Source: Alnus glutinosa (lineage: Eukaryota > Streptophyta > Magnoliopsida > Fagales > Betulaceae). Taken from it: 64,000 nt of DNA. The stretch lies in NCBI RefSeq assembly GCF_958979055.1, contig NC_084893.1:27917487-27981486 (forward strand), read 5' to 3'. The position numbers and the translations under genes were made by a program. The notes beneath the pieces are model-generated. The model saw nothing but the letters and a program-made list of their open reading frames with translations, was not told the DNA's origin and searched no databases. The stretch's first letter is position 1. Every line of letters begins with the position of its first letter. Shown piece after piece: positions 1 through 11,412 of the stretch.

Positions 1-522
1 TCTTCTTATTTTTGAAGTAATATGCAAGCCAGAATGAACGTAAACATACGAAATATGATATCATCACAAATTATGTTGAATTTGAATCCTCTTCAATTCA
101 AATGAATCACAGATGATCCAATTCATTAAAGAGATACCTTAAACTTTTACAAATGAAGCCTTTTTGTGAATTTATCATATTATTTATAATGTGCTAGTTG
201 TTTGATTATAATAAGTGATGGAGTGTGAAGATTTTATGTGAATATGGGATTGAAGTGGTTTTTTTTATAGAAAGATTCAAGTTTTGCTGTTGGCCCTTGT
301 ATCTCTGTTGGCCCTTAGGTTGTCTAACTGATAGTTGATATATATTCCACTCATCATATAATGTGTCATAGCTTGCAGGACCAAGTATTGCATAGGTTTA
401 TCAAATTATGAGAGAAAATAGAAGTAGCACAACTAGTTCATGACCAATCAATTATGGCAGCCTGTTCTCAAATAGTGTATTCTCAAATTTAGAAACAGAC
501 AATAGAAGTTCAGTTCACTTAC
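1..522 (-). other. 3' intron of the sialyltransferase-like gene, with repeat sequence
   Basis: No coding signal is seen here. The stretch is probably the intron that follows the last exon visible in this window. Bases about 168-312 match the reverse complement of about 5075-5212, so a piece of this intron is also present upstream of the same gene. Confidence 0.5.
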
Positions 523-3500
523 TTCAATAATTTCTCTGATGCGATTCTAGCGGCTCTAATTGTGCCACGGCTTGGTACCCATTTTACAACACGATTTGGA
601 TCAGCTCGCATGGGAGAATGGATTTTGATAAGCTTAACAAGCAGAAGAAAAAGATAAAAAGACAAAGTTAAAGATAAAAAAATAATAACCAATGAGAAGA
701 TTTCACTCATAGCAGGAAGGAAGAATGGAGTAGTGTTTATACAAGTTGCAACAAGGAAAATTTTATTTGCAAAAATGATATATAAAAATTTAGTTCTGGA
801 TATCAAGCAATCACCATGATTACAATTCAGTAATCAACATATAACTGTTTGCTCGGTTACAGCATTGGATCCCAGATGGCACTATCCTATGAAAATCCGA
901 TATTTTCTTTGTTACTTATAAAAAAAAATAATAAAAAATAAATTAATAAATTAATAAATAAATAAATAATACAGCATTTTCCTAGTATAGTGCCATCTGG
1001 GATCCAAAAATGGGGGTCATTGACCCTATACACCACATAAAGAAAAAAACTTCCACCAATGCTCCATGACCTCTTAATTAGAATTTGCAACTTCAAGCCT
1101 CCTTAACAGGTATTGAGCTTTGGTAGTCTTTCTTCTCTCTCTCTCTCTCTCAAAAAAAAAAAAAAAGGAGAGAAAAAAAAGAAAGAAGCTTATTCCAGTA
1201 CCATTTTCAGGAGGTTAAGATCAAAAAAACTATAGAAGTATGAGCATATATATACTCCCAAACACTCCATCATTTGATAGTAAGCTCTACCGTGCAAAGG
1301 AGTATGACCTTGTCGAGATTCGGAGAAATATCTAGTCCTGCAAATATTATAAGGATCCCTGCTCAGGTAAACATTAGCAAGTATATAAATTGGAAATACC
1401 GACTGCCGAAAGAAATTTTTATACCATTCTTTATAACCGGGATCCACAGTGAAACCATACATATCTACGGATTCACAAATAGACAGAGCAAATTCAAGAG
1501 CCTTGAGCCCAGTTCCTTTTGCTGCTGAACCAAAGGATGCACCTAACATGAGATATACAGGATTTTTTATTGGAATTTCCTGCATAGATAGCCCCCAAAA
1601 AAGAAAACCCAAGGTTTCAGTAAGATAATTATCCCCAAAAGCGAGGAAGTAATGTCTCACAGTCCTATCGAGCAAATGCTAGGGCAACCATCTATTCTAG
1701 AGGGAATACAAATGAGCCAAGTTTCTACAAGTAGATGCAAGCAGAGATTTCGAAAATTGGTTTGCTTTTAGCAATTAAACTTTTCTCTCTGGGTTAAATT
1801 CACCAATTAAAGCACCAATTGAAAGTAGGGTCCTATAATATGTAATACATGTATGAACATAGATAAATATATGTAATTTTTAAGGGAAATGAATGTACAA
1901 ATAACTATCATTTCCAAGTTACAAGAACAATTAATTAATTACATTTGTAATTGATGATTTACGGCAGTAAGAAAATGTTTAAAAGGAAAAGTTCAAACTT
2001 AAGCAACAAATATAGGAGACCAACTTCGTTTTTGTTTTGGTAGGATGAGCAAAACTAAAAGGAAACAACATACGAACCCGTATCATTTTGTTCATAATGT
2101 CATGAATTGCTGTTTTAATAATCAAGGCCTCCTTCCTCATTTCTGCAGAACCCATATCTTTAGTGTGCTTCTAGTAATATGTGACAGGCTTCACAAGTTA
2201 CAACAAAGTATGGTGCCCATACCATCTAACTCCACAACTTTATCAAGAGCTTTGGCAGATCCCCTATTGAGGAGACGAAATGTACTCTTCTTGCCCACAT
2301 AGTCTGAATAGTTCTGTAATAAATCAAAAATTAGAAAAGGTAGAACATTTATTAAGTGAAGTAAGCACCAGAATTTCTAAGATCAACATAGGAGCAGCTT
2401 AACCTGAATTGGAGCACCATTTTCTCTAATAACAGCATCATAACCATCTATCTCCTTCCCAAACCTAGTTTTCAGAAGATCTCCCGAGTTACCAATAACA
2501 GCGCACCTGCCAAATTGCCGTGGAAGATATGAAGGCATTTCAGGGAGTACCAGTGAAAGTTTCTCCATGCATAGCATCTTATTCTCACAGCGGTTGCTGC
2601 AACAGAGAATAAAACACATCAGCTTACATGTGGCTGTGAAGTTTCTCAGCAACTTTAAGAAACCAATTTACATCAGACTATAAACGGTGTATCTAAACCA
2701 AGTCCCAGACTCCAGAGAACTTTCTATCAAGATTTTTCTTTTGTATTAATTTTTAACTTCCTCATGATTTATAGGTAAAAGTACAAAGTAAGATGTCATT
2801 ACACACACATAAAAGTTAAACATTCCCCACTACATGTAAAACTCTCATACTATACCACATCATAGTTTTACTAGAAATAGTAATCCATGACATATTCACA
2901 CAGCTCATGGGAATAGGAAGGTTTTCATCATCATTCAAATAGTTCATGACTGGCTTAAATGAAAGTATATCAACTGCATCAATATCACATACTTCATAAT
3001 ATGGGTAGATACTTTCCTTTCAATATTTTCTTCTCATTTTTCATTTCACACAGAATAAAATAACTAACTGCAGTACCAGTCACTTTTAAACTACTCACAG
3101 AAGTATTCCCTTATTGATCCTGAGCCATGCGTATTCCTCCCATCCATTTGGTAAAGCATTAATGAACTCCATGGTGAGTATTGTGGTAATATTCCGCACC
3201 TGAGCAATCAACTCACTTGCAAATCAAATGTAAAGCATACAAGGAAATCCTAAACAAACAAATTGAATAAAAAAAAAAAATCACTATGAACTTGACAATA
3301 ATCTAGGTAAAGAGAAATGGGAACAACAGATTTAACATTGTTACACCAAGATGTCAGTTAACTAAATGAAACAGCAATTAAAAAAATATCTCACTAAGTC
3401 TATTATAAGCATATCTTGTCTCCTTCAAAATTAATGCATACAGTTGAATGGTAGGATCACATATTTTGGAATGCAGAACCACAAGCTCACCTGTTCCCAT

Positions 3501-4600
3501 GTAGCAACAGCTTCACACAAATTAAAATTAAATGATAACCCTTCTAGTTCACGAGTTTTAGGATCTCTCTGTTCACATACAAAATTTCCAAGAAACTAAG
3601 TCAGAGGAGAACAACATGCAGTTAATCAGTATAAAGAAATACCAAATATCATGAAAATAAAATATTAAAAAAAGTTCGTTGGAAAAATGACTCACATATC
3701 CCATATCATAATTTATACGTTTGCAAGTATCACCAGAACATAAAGTAGCAAATCTAATGAAAATCTAAGAGAAGAACCTACCCATTTGGGGACAGTGTCG
3801 CTCGAGAAGTTTATCGTGACTTCACAATAAACTTTACCACGCACAGCTTGTAAACCTAATCCATTTGCACTCTGAACCAAGAATCAAGTTTCAACAAATA
3901 CATAAAATTCACACCAAGCAAAACTTTCCTACACTCAAAACATGTAGCTCACATAGATTTCTTTTTCTTTTTTAATGATGAGGAACCCTCCAAGGCAGTG
4001 CCACTTCGTATCCTCACCCCTATCAGGTAAACCTCATGCCCATGTAAAGCGACCAAACAGATTTCATATCTACTAAACACACTTCACAAAGAGTGTAACC
4101 ACCCAAAACTCGAATTTTAACAGATATTTGAATTCCCTATATGCTTCAAGCTACTATAATTCTCACAACGTAACCTCATTTGCAACTAAATTCAAATGAA
4201 ACGATTTTGTATCCAAACCCTCAATTAATCCAAAGACGATTTTAACAAGAAGCTAAACGAATTAGTAAAATCATTTCATTTCCCGGCATTAAAGAACACA
4301 AATTGAATCAATTAATACCTAAAGCAATGCCATAGATTCATCAATATTTATTACCAAAAAACAAAAACCTCACCACACACTTCTGGAAATCGCTCTGCAA
4401 AGACTGCCAGGCTTCAAAATCTTCATCGGAAGTCTGATACTTGCCGTCTGTGGATAGCACATTCGTCAAATTTGCACAAAGAATTAGCATACGAACACAA
4501 TGTTTTACGTACAGAGAGTGGAGAAACCAGTGATGTAGACGACGATCGCAGCGAGACCAGAAGTTAAAGACAACAAGAAGCTCAGCCGCAAAAGCCTCAT
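523..4600 (-). CDS. SIA2: Sialyltransferase-like protein, GT29 family (SIA2 type), 3' partial
   Basis: Eleven exons fit one frame on the minus strand: 4513-4600, 4374-4447, 3782-3871, 3491-3568, 3099-3199, 2404-2596, 2223-2313, 2078-2142, 1425-1579, 1256-1337 and 523-632. The ATG at 4600 opens a short N-terminus and a hydrophobic anchor (residues about 5-28), as in Golgi type II glycosyltransferases. Exon 6 holds the sialyl motif L region ([12 protein letters not shown]) and exon 9 the motif S region ([18 protein letters not shown]). Exon 11 contains [14 protein letters not shown]. The frame has a TAA at 519-521, but it sits in a perfect donor, AA/GTAAGT. The Arabidopsis relative, recalled from memory, continues past this point, so the last exon is probably left of base 1. 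Plant GT29 proteins are Golgi-located; a role in placing Kdo-like sugars on rhamnogalacturonan II has been proposed, while true sialyl transfer is doubtful. I read the exons as intact. Confidence 0.88.
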
Positions 4601-4715
4601 CAGATGCTAATTCACTTGCTAAGCTTCGAAAATCAAAGAACAAGAAGCTAGTCGATGAAGCAGTGGAAACCCTAATTTCAAGTTGTGTAAAAGTTGTGCA
4701 CTTTTGGTTGTGCAA

Positions 4716-5074
4716 AAATCATACCCATAACATACTGGAGCTGCTCATGAGAAGTTCCCACATAATTCAAGTTTAAAATGTACATAAGAAGTAATTACAT
4801 AGAGTATAGTTGAAAGAATAATAGTATGGAGGTGGGCCGATATCTTCATATGAATATAGTTCTAAAAAAAAAAAAAGTTGAAATTGCCTCAACTTGCTCG
4901 ATTTCCCACTGAAACGAGAAAGAACACTCATGACACAATCTTTGCACTTCACAATAACAATTAAACAATCAAACGGTCTCATGGGCCTTCGATAAATGAT
5001 CCGAAAAAGTGATAAGTAGTGTCTGATGCACAATGCAACCACTCAATTCACAACCACACGCTTCATCTGCACCA
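4716..5074. other. Upstream flank of the SIA2-type gene
   Basis: This contains the putative promoter and 5' leader of the minus-strand gene. I see no coding exon and no clear TATA box. Confidence 0.4.
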
Positions 5075-5212
5075 ACAGAGATACAAGGGCCAACAGCAAA
5101 ACTTGAATCTTTCTATAAAAAAACCATTTCAATCCCATATTCACATAAAATCTTCACACTCGATCACTTGTTATAAGCAAACAACTAGCGCATTATAAAT
5201 AATATGATAAAT
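5075..5212 (-). repeat. Inverted copy of the 168-312 sequence
   Basis: Read on the minus strand, this matches about 168-312, including the stretch around GCTAGTTGTTTG and the segment around GAATATGGGATTGAAGTGG. It is about 140 bp long, with few mismatches by eye. Confidence 0.7.
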
Positions 5213-5582
5213 TTAAAAAGAAACAAAAAAAAAAAAAGAAAGTGGGGGAGGTATATTTATCATTCAAATCCAAAAGCTCCATAAAGTTGAAAGATTATAC
5301 ACAAACTGCTCTCATAACAAGATCTATGGACAACCCATAAGAAAATCCAGAGAGACCCAATATACAATCTTGCCCCATTTGATTGGTTCCTGACAAAATG
5401 CGAGAAAATACAAAGAGAAACTATCTTACAATTTGACACTCAATTTCAGTAGAGCTAATGCCACTGGTTGAAGCTTGTCTTTCTGATCGGAGAGGAAAAG
5501 TCCCCGGCACCAAACAGGAAAAAGAAATGGGAAAATGTGAAATTTCATAAGCACGATACGCATTAACACATTTATTATACAT
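5206..5582 (-). repeat. Inverted copy of the SYP5-type gene 5' leader region
   Basis: The minus strand here matches plus-strand 9824-10203 at roughly 90-95% by eye. The match covers the likely 5' untranslated exon, its splice donor (AATT/GTAAGA) and the start of the leader intron, ending in the same oligo-T run. It directly adjoins the 5075-5212 repeat. No coding exon is included, so this is a promoter/leader duplicate and not a gene copy. Confidence 0.8.
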
Positions 5583-5740
5583 ACCGAGAAGTGATCGGCA
5601 CACAATAATTATGTGCAGTACTCTAAGAAACATGGAATGGATTCTACGTGAAACTTACGTGGTACAATCCACCACATGAGACCTACTCTGTATCTATACC
5701 CCCATATCTATAAGGCCATACACTTTTCCTTTAAAATTTT

Positions 5741-6449
5741 GGGATAATTACACCATTGGTCCCTGTAGTATATCATAATTATTTTTCACTCCCTATGGTT
5801 TAAAAAGTTCATGGAAGGTCCTCGTGAGATGCAATAATTACAAATCGATCTCTGGCGTCAAATTCTGTTAAAATTTTTAACAGATTCCGTCAAATGCCAC
5901 GTCAGCGACACGTGTCGCCAATAAGCGTGTCCATCGTAATAAAAAAATAAAAATTTATTAAAAAAAATAAAAATACTTATTTTTTAAAAAAAAAAATCGA
6001 AAAAAAATAAAAAACAAAAAAAAAAATGCTGAAGGGGCCGACCACCCCTTTGGTGGTGGCCTGGCCGCCCCCAGCGCGCGGCCTCACCCCCAGTGGCCGC
6101 AGGGGTGGCGCGCGGCCACCCCCAAGCCATTGGGGTGGCCTTCAGGCCACCCTTAGAAGATCCAGGGGTGGCGCGTGGGGGTGGCCGGCCCCTTCAGCCT
6201 TTTTTTTTTGTTTTTTTTTTATTTTTATTTTTTAAAAAAAAAAATAAGTATTTTTATTTTTTTTATTACGGTGGACACGTGTCGCTGACGTGGCATTTGA
6301 CGGAATCTGTTAAAAATTTTAACAGAATTTGACGCCAAGGATCGATTTGTAATTATTGCATATCACGAGGACTTCCCATGAACTTTTTAAACCATAGGGA
6401 GTGAAAAATAATTATGGTATACCACAGGTACCAACGGTGCAATTATCCC
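5741..6449. mobile_element. Foldback Mutator-like non-autonomous element, copy 1
   Basis: Long terminal inverted repeats begin GGGATAATTACACCATTGG and end GGTGCAATTATCCC. Each arm is about 280 bp and contains the same ACACGTGTCGC and TTTTTAACAG motifs. The core at about 6025-6205 is GC-rich with many short CCACCCC/GGGGTGG palindromes, unlike the AT-rich surroundings. It is the same family as 9052-9813. No target duplication is convincing here. The open frames in the core are artefacts of base composition. Confidence 0.75.
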
Positions 6450-6882
6450 TTTATTTTATAGTCAAAATTTAAAGTTAATACATCTAATGGTGTACATGAT
6501 TTTACATTATTTAAATTTTAAAAGGCTTGTCAACATTAACTTTATATACATTATTAGATATATCAATTTTAAATCATAATCTTTTATTTAAATTTGATAG
6601 TATCCATTTCATTAAATGAAATAACGATCCAATCCCGATCTTATAAGTCCATTATGTCAACACTAGTGACTATTTGCTCTATATATTTTGCTCAAAATAC
6701 ATTTTGTTTAAACAAGTCCTACCCATGTATTGTTCTCAATCCTATACAAGCTAGTATGATAGTATTTTAAGAATTCAGTTTCAGTCTAATTTCAATTAAA
6801 ATTGAATTTGTTGAAATTGAAACACGTATCTTTTGTATTTTTGTTATGGAACATATTTTATAATCTCAATGGTCGAATTCTA
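6450..6882. other. AT-rich intergenic DNA
   Basis: No gene, RNA or repeat is recognised here. Confidence 0.5.
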
Positions 6883-6897
6883 ACCAAACCCTTATTT

Positions 6898-7321
6898 TTT
6901 TTAGAACATGTAGCATGTGCTACTATATATTGCTTAAAATGCCCGAAGGTATACATCTTGAGAATGAGGTACAAGACCCTTATACTCTAAGCCAAAAAGA
7001 TCTGACTTAAAAAATAGTTGCAGAAGCAGAAACACCAAATTTTACCAGAATTACATTTGAGTCACTCTTACATTAACGGTCACTCTCAAATAAAAGAGGG
7101 CCAATCTAACAATTAGCCAACAGAAATTCAATAAAATTTGATCAATAAACAGACAGATTGTATCGGAGGAAACAAGAGGGAATACACAACAGAAAACAGA
7201 AAAAACCCAAAAAAAGGCTGTCGGCAGTAGAGGAAGAAGCGGATTCCGCCGGAGACGACGGGGCGTGGAGAAATCTAGCCTCCACTGAGAGAAGCTCAGG
7301 GAGAAAACAAAATACCTTAGT
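6898..7321 (-). mobile_element. Poly(A) retroposon, copy 1, internally shortened
   Basis: On the minus strand this matches the 5' and 3' parts of the 7812-8866 retroposon: a segment around CTCAGTGGAGGCTA, then one around TTTTTTAAGTCAGAT, ending in an A-run. It lies between 14-15 bp direct repeats (ACCAAACCCTTATT at 6883 and 7322), which is typical of target-primed insertion. It lacks the middle of the longer copy. It encodes no reverse transcriptase. Confidence 0.7.
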
Positions 7322-7336
7322 ACCAAACCCTTATTT

Positions 7337-7797
7337 GAATGAGAAATGTTCAAAGAAAGCTTAAAATAAAAGGATGTGTTATTCATACATCACATTACTC
7401 TATATCAATTATACACCAAGACACATTGGGGTGTGGGACCCACATGTAGGGATCCCACACCCTATGTATTTTGGTATATGATTAAAGTAGAATAATGTGA
7501 TGTAAAAAATTCATTTCCCTAAAATAAAAGATTTGTTCTCTCCACAATTCAAGAACCATCTTCTCTTTGAGAAGAATTTTTTAATAATTTTTTAACAAAA
7601 TGGCAAAATTGTCCAAAAAAAAAGAAAAAAAAGAAAAAAAAAGAAAGGTGTGAAATGATAATTTTGCCATTCAATCTGTTTAAATGAACCGACTCGTGTC
7701 CAATTCAATTCCGGCTCCAATTATGTTTGGTCAAGCCCATGGATGCTTAATCAAGGCCAAAGAACAGGCCGAAAAAACAGAGTGGAGCAGCAAAACT
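7337..7797. other. Intergenic DNA without recognised features
   Basis: This is AT-rich with A-runs. I see no coding, RNA or repeat signal. Confidence 0.45.
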
Positions 7798-7811
7798 AAT
7801 TAGTAAAATCA

Positions 7812-8866
7812 TTCGGCCATTCGTGAATTCTGTTCGTTTGACTTGGTTAGATTCCATTCGATTTTAGACTTTTCTCTCGACCCTCTCCAGAGAAACACCC
7901 CCATGAATACTTGCTTGCCGGGGGAGGGAGGCTGCCTTCCTCCCATCGGCTCCTTGTGCCCCTTAGTCCTCTTGGACTAAGGTGTCTTTTGTCCCCTCCC
8001 TGAGTTTTTCTCAGTGGAGGCTAAATATCTTCCAGCCACTAGGCTGTGGAGCTTTTGTTCCCCCCAGTAAACCCGGTGGCGGCTGATTTTTCCCTAGCCT
8101 CTAGAGGCTATGGTGGCTTATATTTGTGTTGGTTTTTCTTCTTTTTCTTTTGTCAGGTAGTAAAGCTAAAAGCATGGGGCCCAGCGCGGGGATATGGCGG
8201 CGTTCGTGTCTCCTAGCGGTGGTTTTTTGGCCTGCTTTTTCAAGGGTTTTTTCGATTTTTTTGGAGCCAGATCTACTCAACCCCGTTGTTTTTTTTCAAG
8301 ACACGTGCCCCTCAGTCTCGTTCTTTGTCGTCGTCCGTTCCCGCTGCTGGAAGCATGTGTCACGTCGTTCGTCGGAGACCGGCGCGTGGCCTGCATGCGC
8401 CAGAGAGGCCTTTGCTATTTGGTGCGCGTGAAGGCCACGCTCCACCATTTTCTGGCCGTGCTCGTTGGGGATGGGGCTACGGTGGCGGATCTACGACTGG
8501 GTGCAGCTGGTGACAGCGTGTGTTTCCCACGCGCCGCCGTCTCCGGTGGATTACGTCCCTGTCTCCTCTGCCGGTTGCTGTGTTTTTTGGTCTTTTCTGC
8601 TTTGTGATGTTGTGAATCCTCTTATTTCTATGTACAGTCTGGCTGTGTATTACTCAGATCGGCCCTCTTTTATCTGAGTGTGAGCGTTAATTTAAGAGAG
8701 GCCCAAATGTAATTCTAGTAGGGTTTGAAGTTTCTGCACAGGCAGCTGTTTTTTAAGTCAGATTCTTCTGGCTTAGAGTGTAAGGGGGTCATGTCCCTTT
8801 ATTTCTCATGATGTATGATTTGCAGTATTTATAATAGCACATGCTATTTGTTAAAAAAAAAAAAAA
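7812..8866 (+). mobile_element. Poly(A) retroposon, copy 2
   Basis: The element is about 1.05 kb, ends in a run of 16 A and is flanked by imperfect 14-bp direct repeats (7798-7811 and 8867-8880, AATTAGTAAAATCA against AGTTAGTAAAACCA). It is more GC-rich than its surroundings. Short open frames at 8126-8677 overlap in all three frames and match no family I know. It looks like a non-autonomous, LINE-mobilised sequence. It shares its 3' end with 6898-7321. Confidence 0.7.
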
Positions 8867-9051
8867 AAGTTAGTAAAACCAAAATGTAGACCTAAATCAT
8901 ACAATTACGTACTCACCACGAACTAATTAGACTAACGCAAAGCTCGCTGCCACGTGCTTTACGAAATATCCAACGCGTGGGTCTGAACATGTTGAAACTC
9001 ACACCCCCTACTCTCTCTCTCTCTTCCTTTATGTATGCAGTATATATAATA

Positions 9052-9813
9052 GGGTAAATTGCACCGTTGGTCCCTATGGTATGCCATAATTAATTTTCAC
9101 TCACTATGGTTTAAAAAGTTTACGAGAAATCCCTATGGTATGCAATAATTACGTTTTACTCCCTGTCGATTTTCCGTCCACAATTTTAACTGAATCTGTT
9201 AACCCTACACGTTAGCGACACGTGTCGCCATCTTATTGGCGACACGTGTCCATCTTAATAAAAAAAATAAAAATTTATTAAAAAATAAATAAAAATACTT
9301 ATTTTTTTTTAAAAAAAATTAAAATTCAAAAAAACAAAAAACAAAAAAAAAAAAGAAAAAAACAAAAATGGGAAAGGGGTGGCCAGCCACCCCCAGCCAA
9401 TGGGGTGGTGCGCGGCCACCCTCGGCCACTGGGGTGGCCGCGCGCCACCCCCAGCGGCCTCTAGGGATGGCGCGCGGCCACCCCCTTTCCCATTTTTGTT
9501 TTTGTTTTTTTTGCTTTTTGTTTTTTTGAATTTTAATTTTTTTTAAAAAATAAGTATTTTTATTTATTTTTTAATAAATTTTTATTTATTTTATTAAGAT
9601 TGTACATGTCAGTGCCACGTGTCACCAATAAGATGATGACACATGGCGCTGACGTGGCATTTGACGGAATCTGTTAAAAATTTTAACAGAATTTGACGCC
9701 AGTGATCGATTTGTAATTATTGCATACCACAGGGATCTCTTATGACCTTTTTAAACCATAGGGAGTGAAAAATAATTATGACATACCACAAGGAATAATG
9801 ATGCAATTTTCCC
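9052..9813. mobile_element. Foldback Mutator-like non-autonomous element, copy 2
   Basis: This element is 762 bp with long inverted ends (GGGTAAATTGCACCGTTGG and ATGATGCAATTTTCCC) and a GC-rich palindromic core at about 9370-9490. A perfect 9-bp target duplication, TATATAATA, lies at 9043-9051 and 9814-9822, as expected for Mutator-like elements. It sits just upstream of the putative 5' leader of the SYP5-type gene. The inverted copy of that leader at 5206-5582 does not carry it. Confidence 0.88.
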
Positions 9814-9822
9814 TATATAATA

Positions 9823-9978
9823 AATATAATAAATGTGTTAACGTGCATAGTGCTTCTGAAATTTCACATTTTCCCATTTCGATCTTTTTCCTGTTTGGTG
9901 CCGGGGACTTTTCCTCTCCGATCAGAAAGACAAGCTTCAACCCGTTGCATTAGCTCTACTGAAATTGAGTGCCAAATT
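9823..9978 (+). promoter_or_regulatory. Putative 5' untranslated exon of the SYP5-type gene
   Basis: The stretch ends in a consensus donor (CCAAATT/GTAAGA). The first coding exon at 11407 opens with an acceptor (CTTTCAG) only 6 bases before its ATG, so an upstream non-coding exon is needed. A CACGTG box lies at about 8952, before the Mutator-like element. The exon start is not defined. Confidence 0.55.
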
Positions 9979-10684
9979 GTAAGATAGTTTCTCTTTGTGT
10001 TTTCTCGCATTTTGTCAGGAACCAATCAAATGGGGCAAGATTGTATATTGGGGCTCTCTGGATTTTCTTATGGGTTGTCCATAGATCTTGTTATGAGAGC
10101 AGTCTGTGTATAATCTTTCAACTTTATGGAAATTTTGGATTTGAATGATAAATATACCTCCCCCACCTTTTTTTTTTTTGTTTCTTTTTAAATTTATCGT
10201 ATTGTAAACCCTTGAAATAAAATGTTTTTTCATAATTCAATGAAGATTTAGATAGTTAGGTATGTTTTGATTTGATTTAAGCCTTTTCTCTGTTGCCTTA
10301 ATCTTGGATTTTAGCTTCTTCTGTTTTTTGGATGCTGTATAAGGATTCATGTAGCCCATCCTAGGTGATTTGTATGTTGGCTTACAGGAGTTTGGATTAA
10401 GGTTTAGTTTAGCTGAGACCTCATTTTGCAAACAAGAGCTGTACTTGTGTCATGTGGGGATATGTTTTCTTTTGTCAAATTTTATTGCAAGTTTTTTGTG
10501 TAGTCTTAAGCTACCGGGTGCGCCTCCGAGATTATCCAGTGGGGTAGCTTTGCTGGTGTGAGTGAGATGGTGTTGGCTTGTTTCTTGGCTGCTTAAGCTT
10601 TTACGGTGATAAGTTTACCAATAATTTAATTCTGTTAGACTGTTGGTAGACTGAATTAACAAAATTAAATTGTTGGTAAATTTG

Positions 10685-10788
10685 GACCCGAGGATAGCTC
10701 AATTGGCTGGGGTCCACAACACATGAAGTGGAGGTCACTAGATTGAATTTCTCATTTCCCCTCCCATTGGGACAAAAAAAAAAAAAAA
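10685..10788 (+). mobile_element. tRNA-derived SINE
   Basis: The A-box-like TAGCTCAATTGGCTGG is followed about 40 bp later by a degraded B box (TAGATTGAAT) and then an A-run. It belongs to the same family as 12220-12326, 35014-35130, 50822-50905 and 61440-61535. Confidence 0.65.
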
Positions 10789-11412
10789 CTTTGTAAAAAA
10801 GAGTTTCCATCTTTTTAATTAGTTAATTCTGAAGAAATGGGTAGTGTCCTTGATATATGCATGTAGCGTTTGTTAGAGCATAAATTATTTATTCTATTAC
10901 TACTTTTTTGTGCAAAAAAGAACAGCCATTAATGGTTTTATGAATTTAAATTAATATGCATCTTCTTGAAAAGTTCTTTGGTTCTAGGTTGCTTGCAGAA
11001 GGTGGTCCTATGAGACTACTTGTTAGTTGGTGATGATTTATAACTAGTAGACACTGGTTGGATGTCTATGTGGTTGCATTTACTCGTTACTAGCTATAGA
11101 TTGCCATGCAGGTAATGATTACCTGTGAAAGATCTAACCTGGCCAGCTTCTGTAAGATCTGTCAAAGGTTTATTAACCTAAATGTATAGATCTCATGCTT
11201 ATTATACTATTATCCTTCTACTTCCCATGTCCATACCTAAACTTATATTTGTTTTCATTCTATTTTTGTCATTTTGTTCAAGGATTTAATGTTAAGAAGG
11301 TTTATTGTGTGTGTTTATCAGTGTTGAGGTTCTTTTGCCATGAATTTGTGGAAGGAAATTATCTTTGATTGAATTGCATACTGATTAATTCCTCCTCTAT
11401 CTTTCAGTGTCA

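Noticed and set aside
6026-6235. Pro/Gly/Arg-rich open frames in the foldback element core
   Set aside because: They are products of the GC-rich palindromes in a non-coding element and run into T-runs.
8126-8677. Four overlapping open frames in the 7812-8866 retroposon
   Set aside because: All frames are open because of GC content. No frame resembles a known family and none continues across the second copy.
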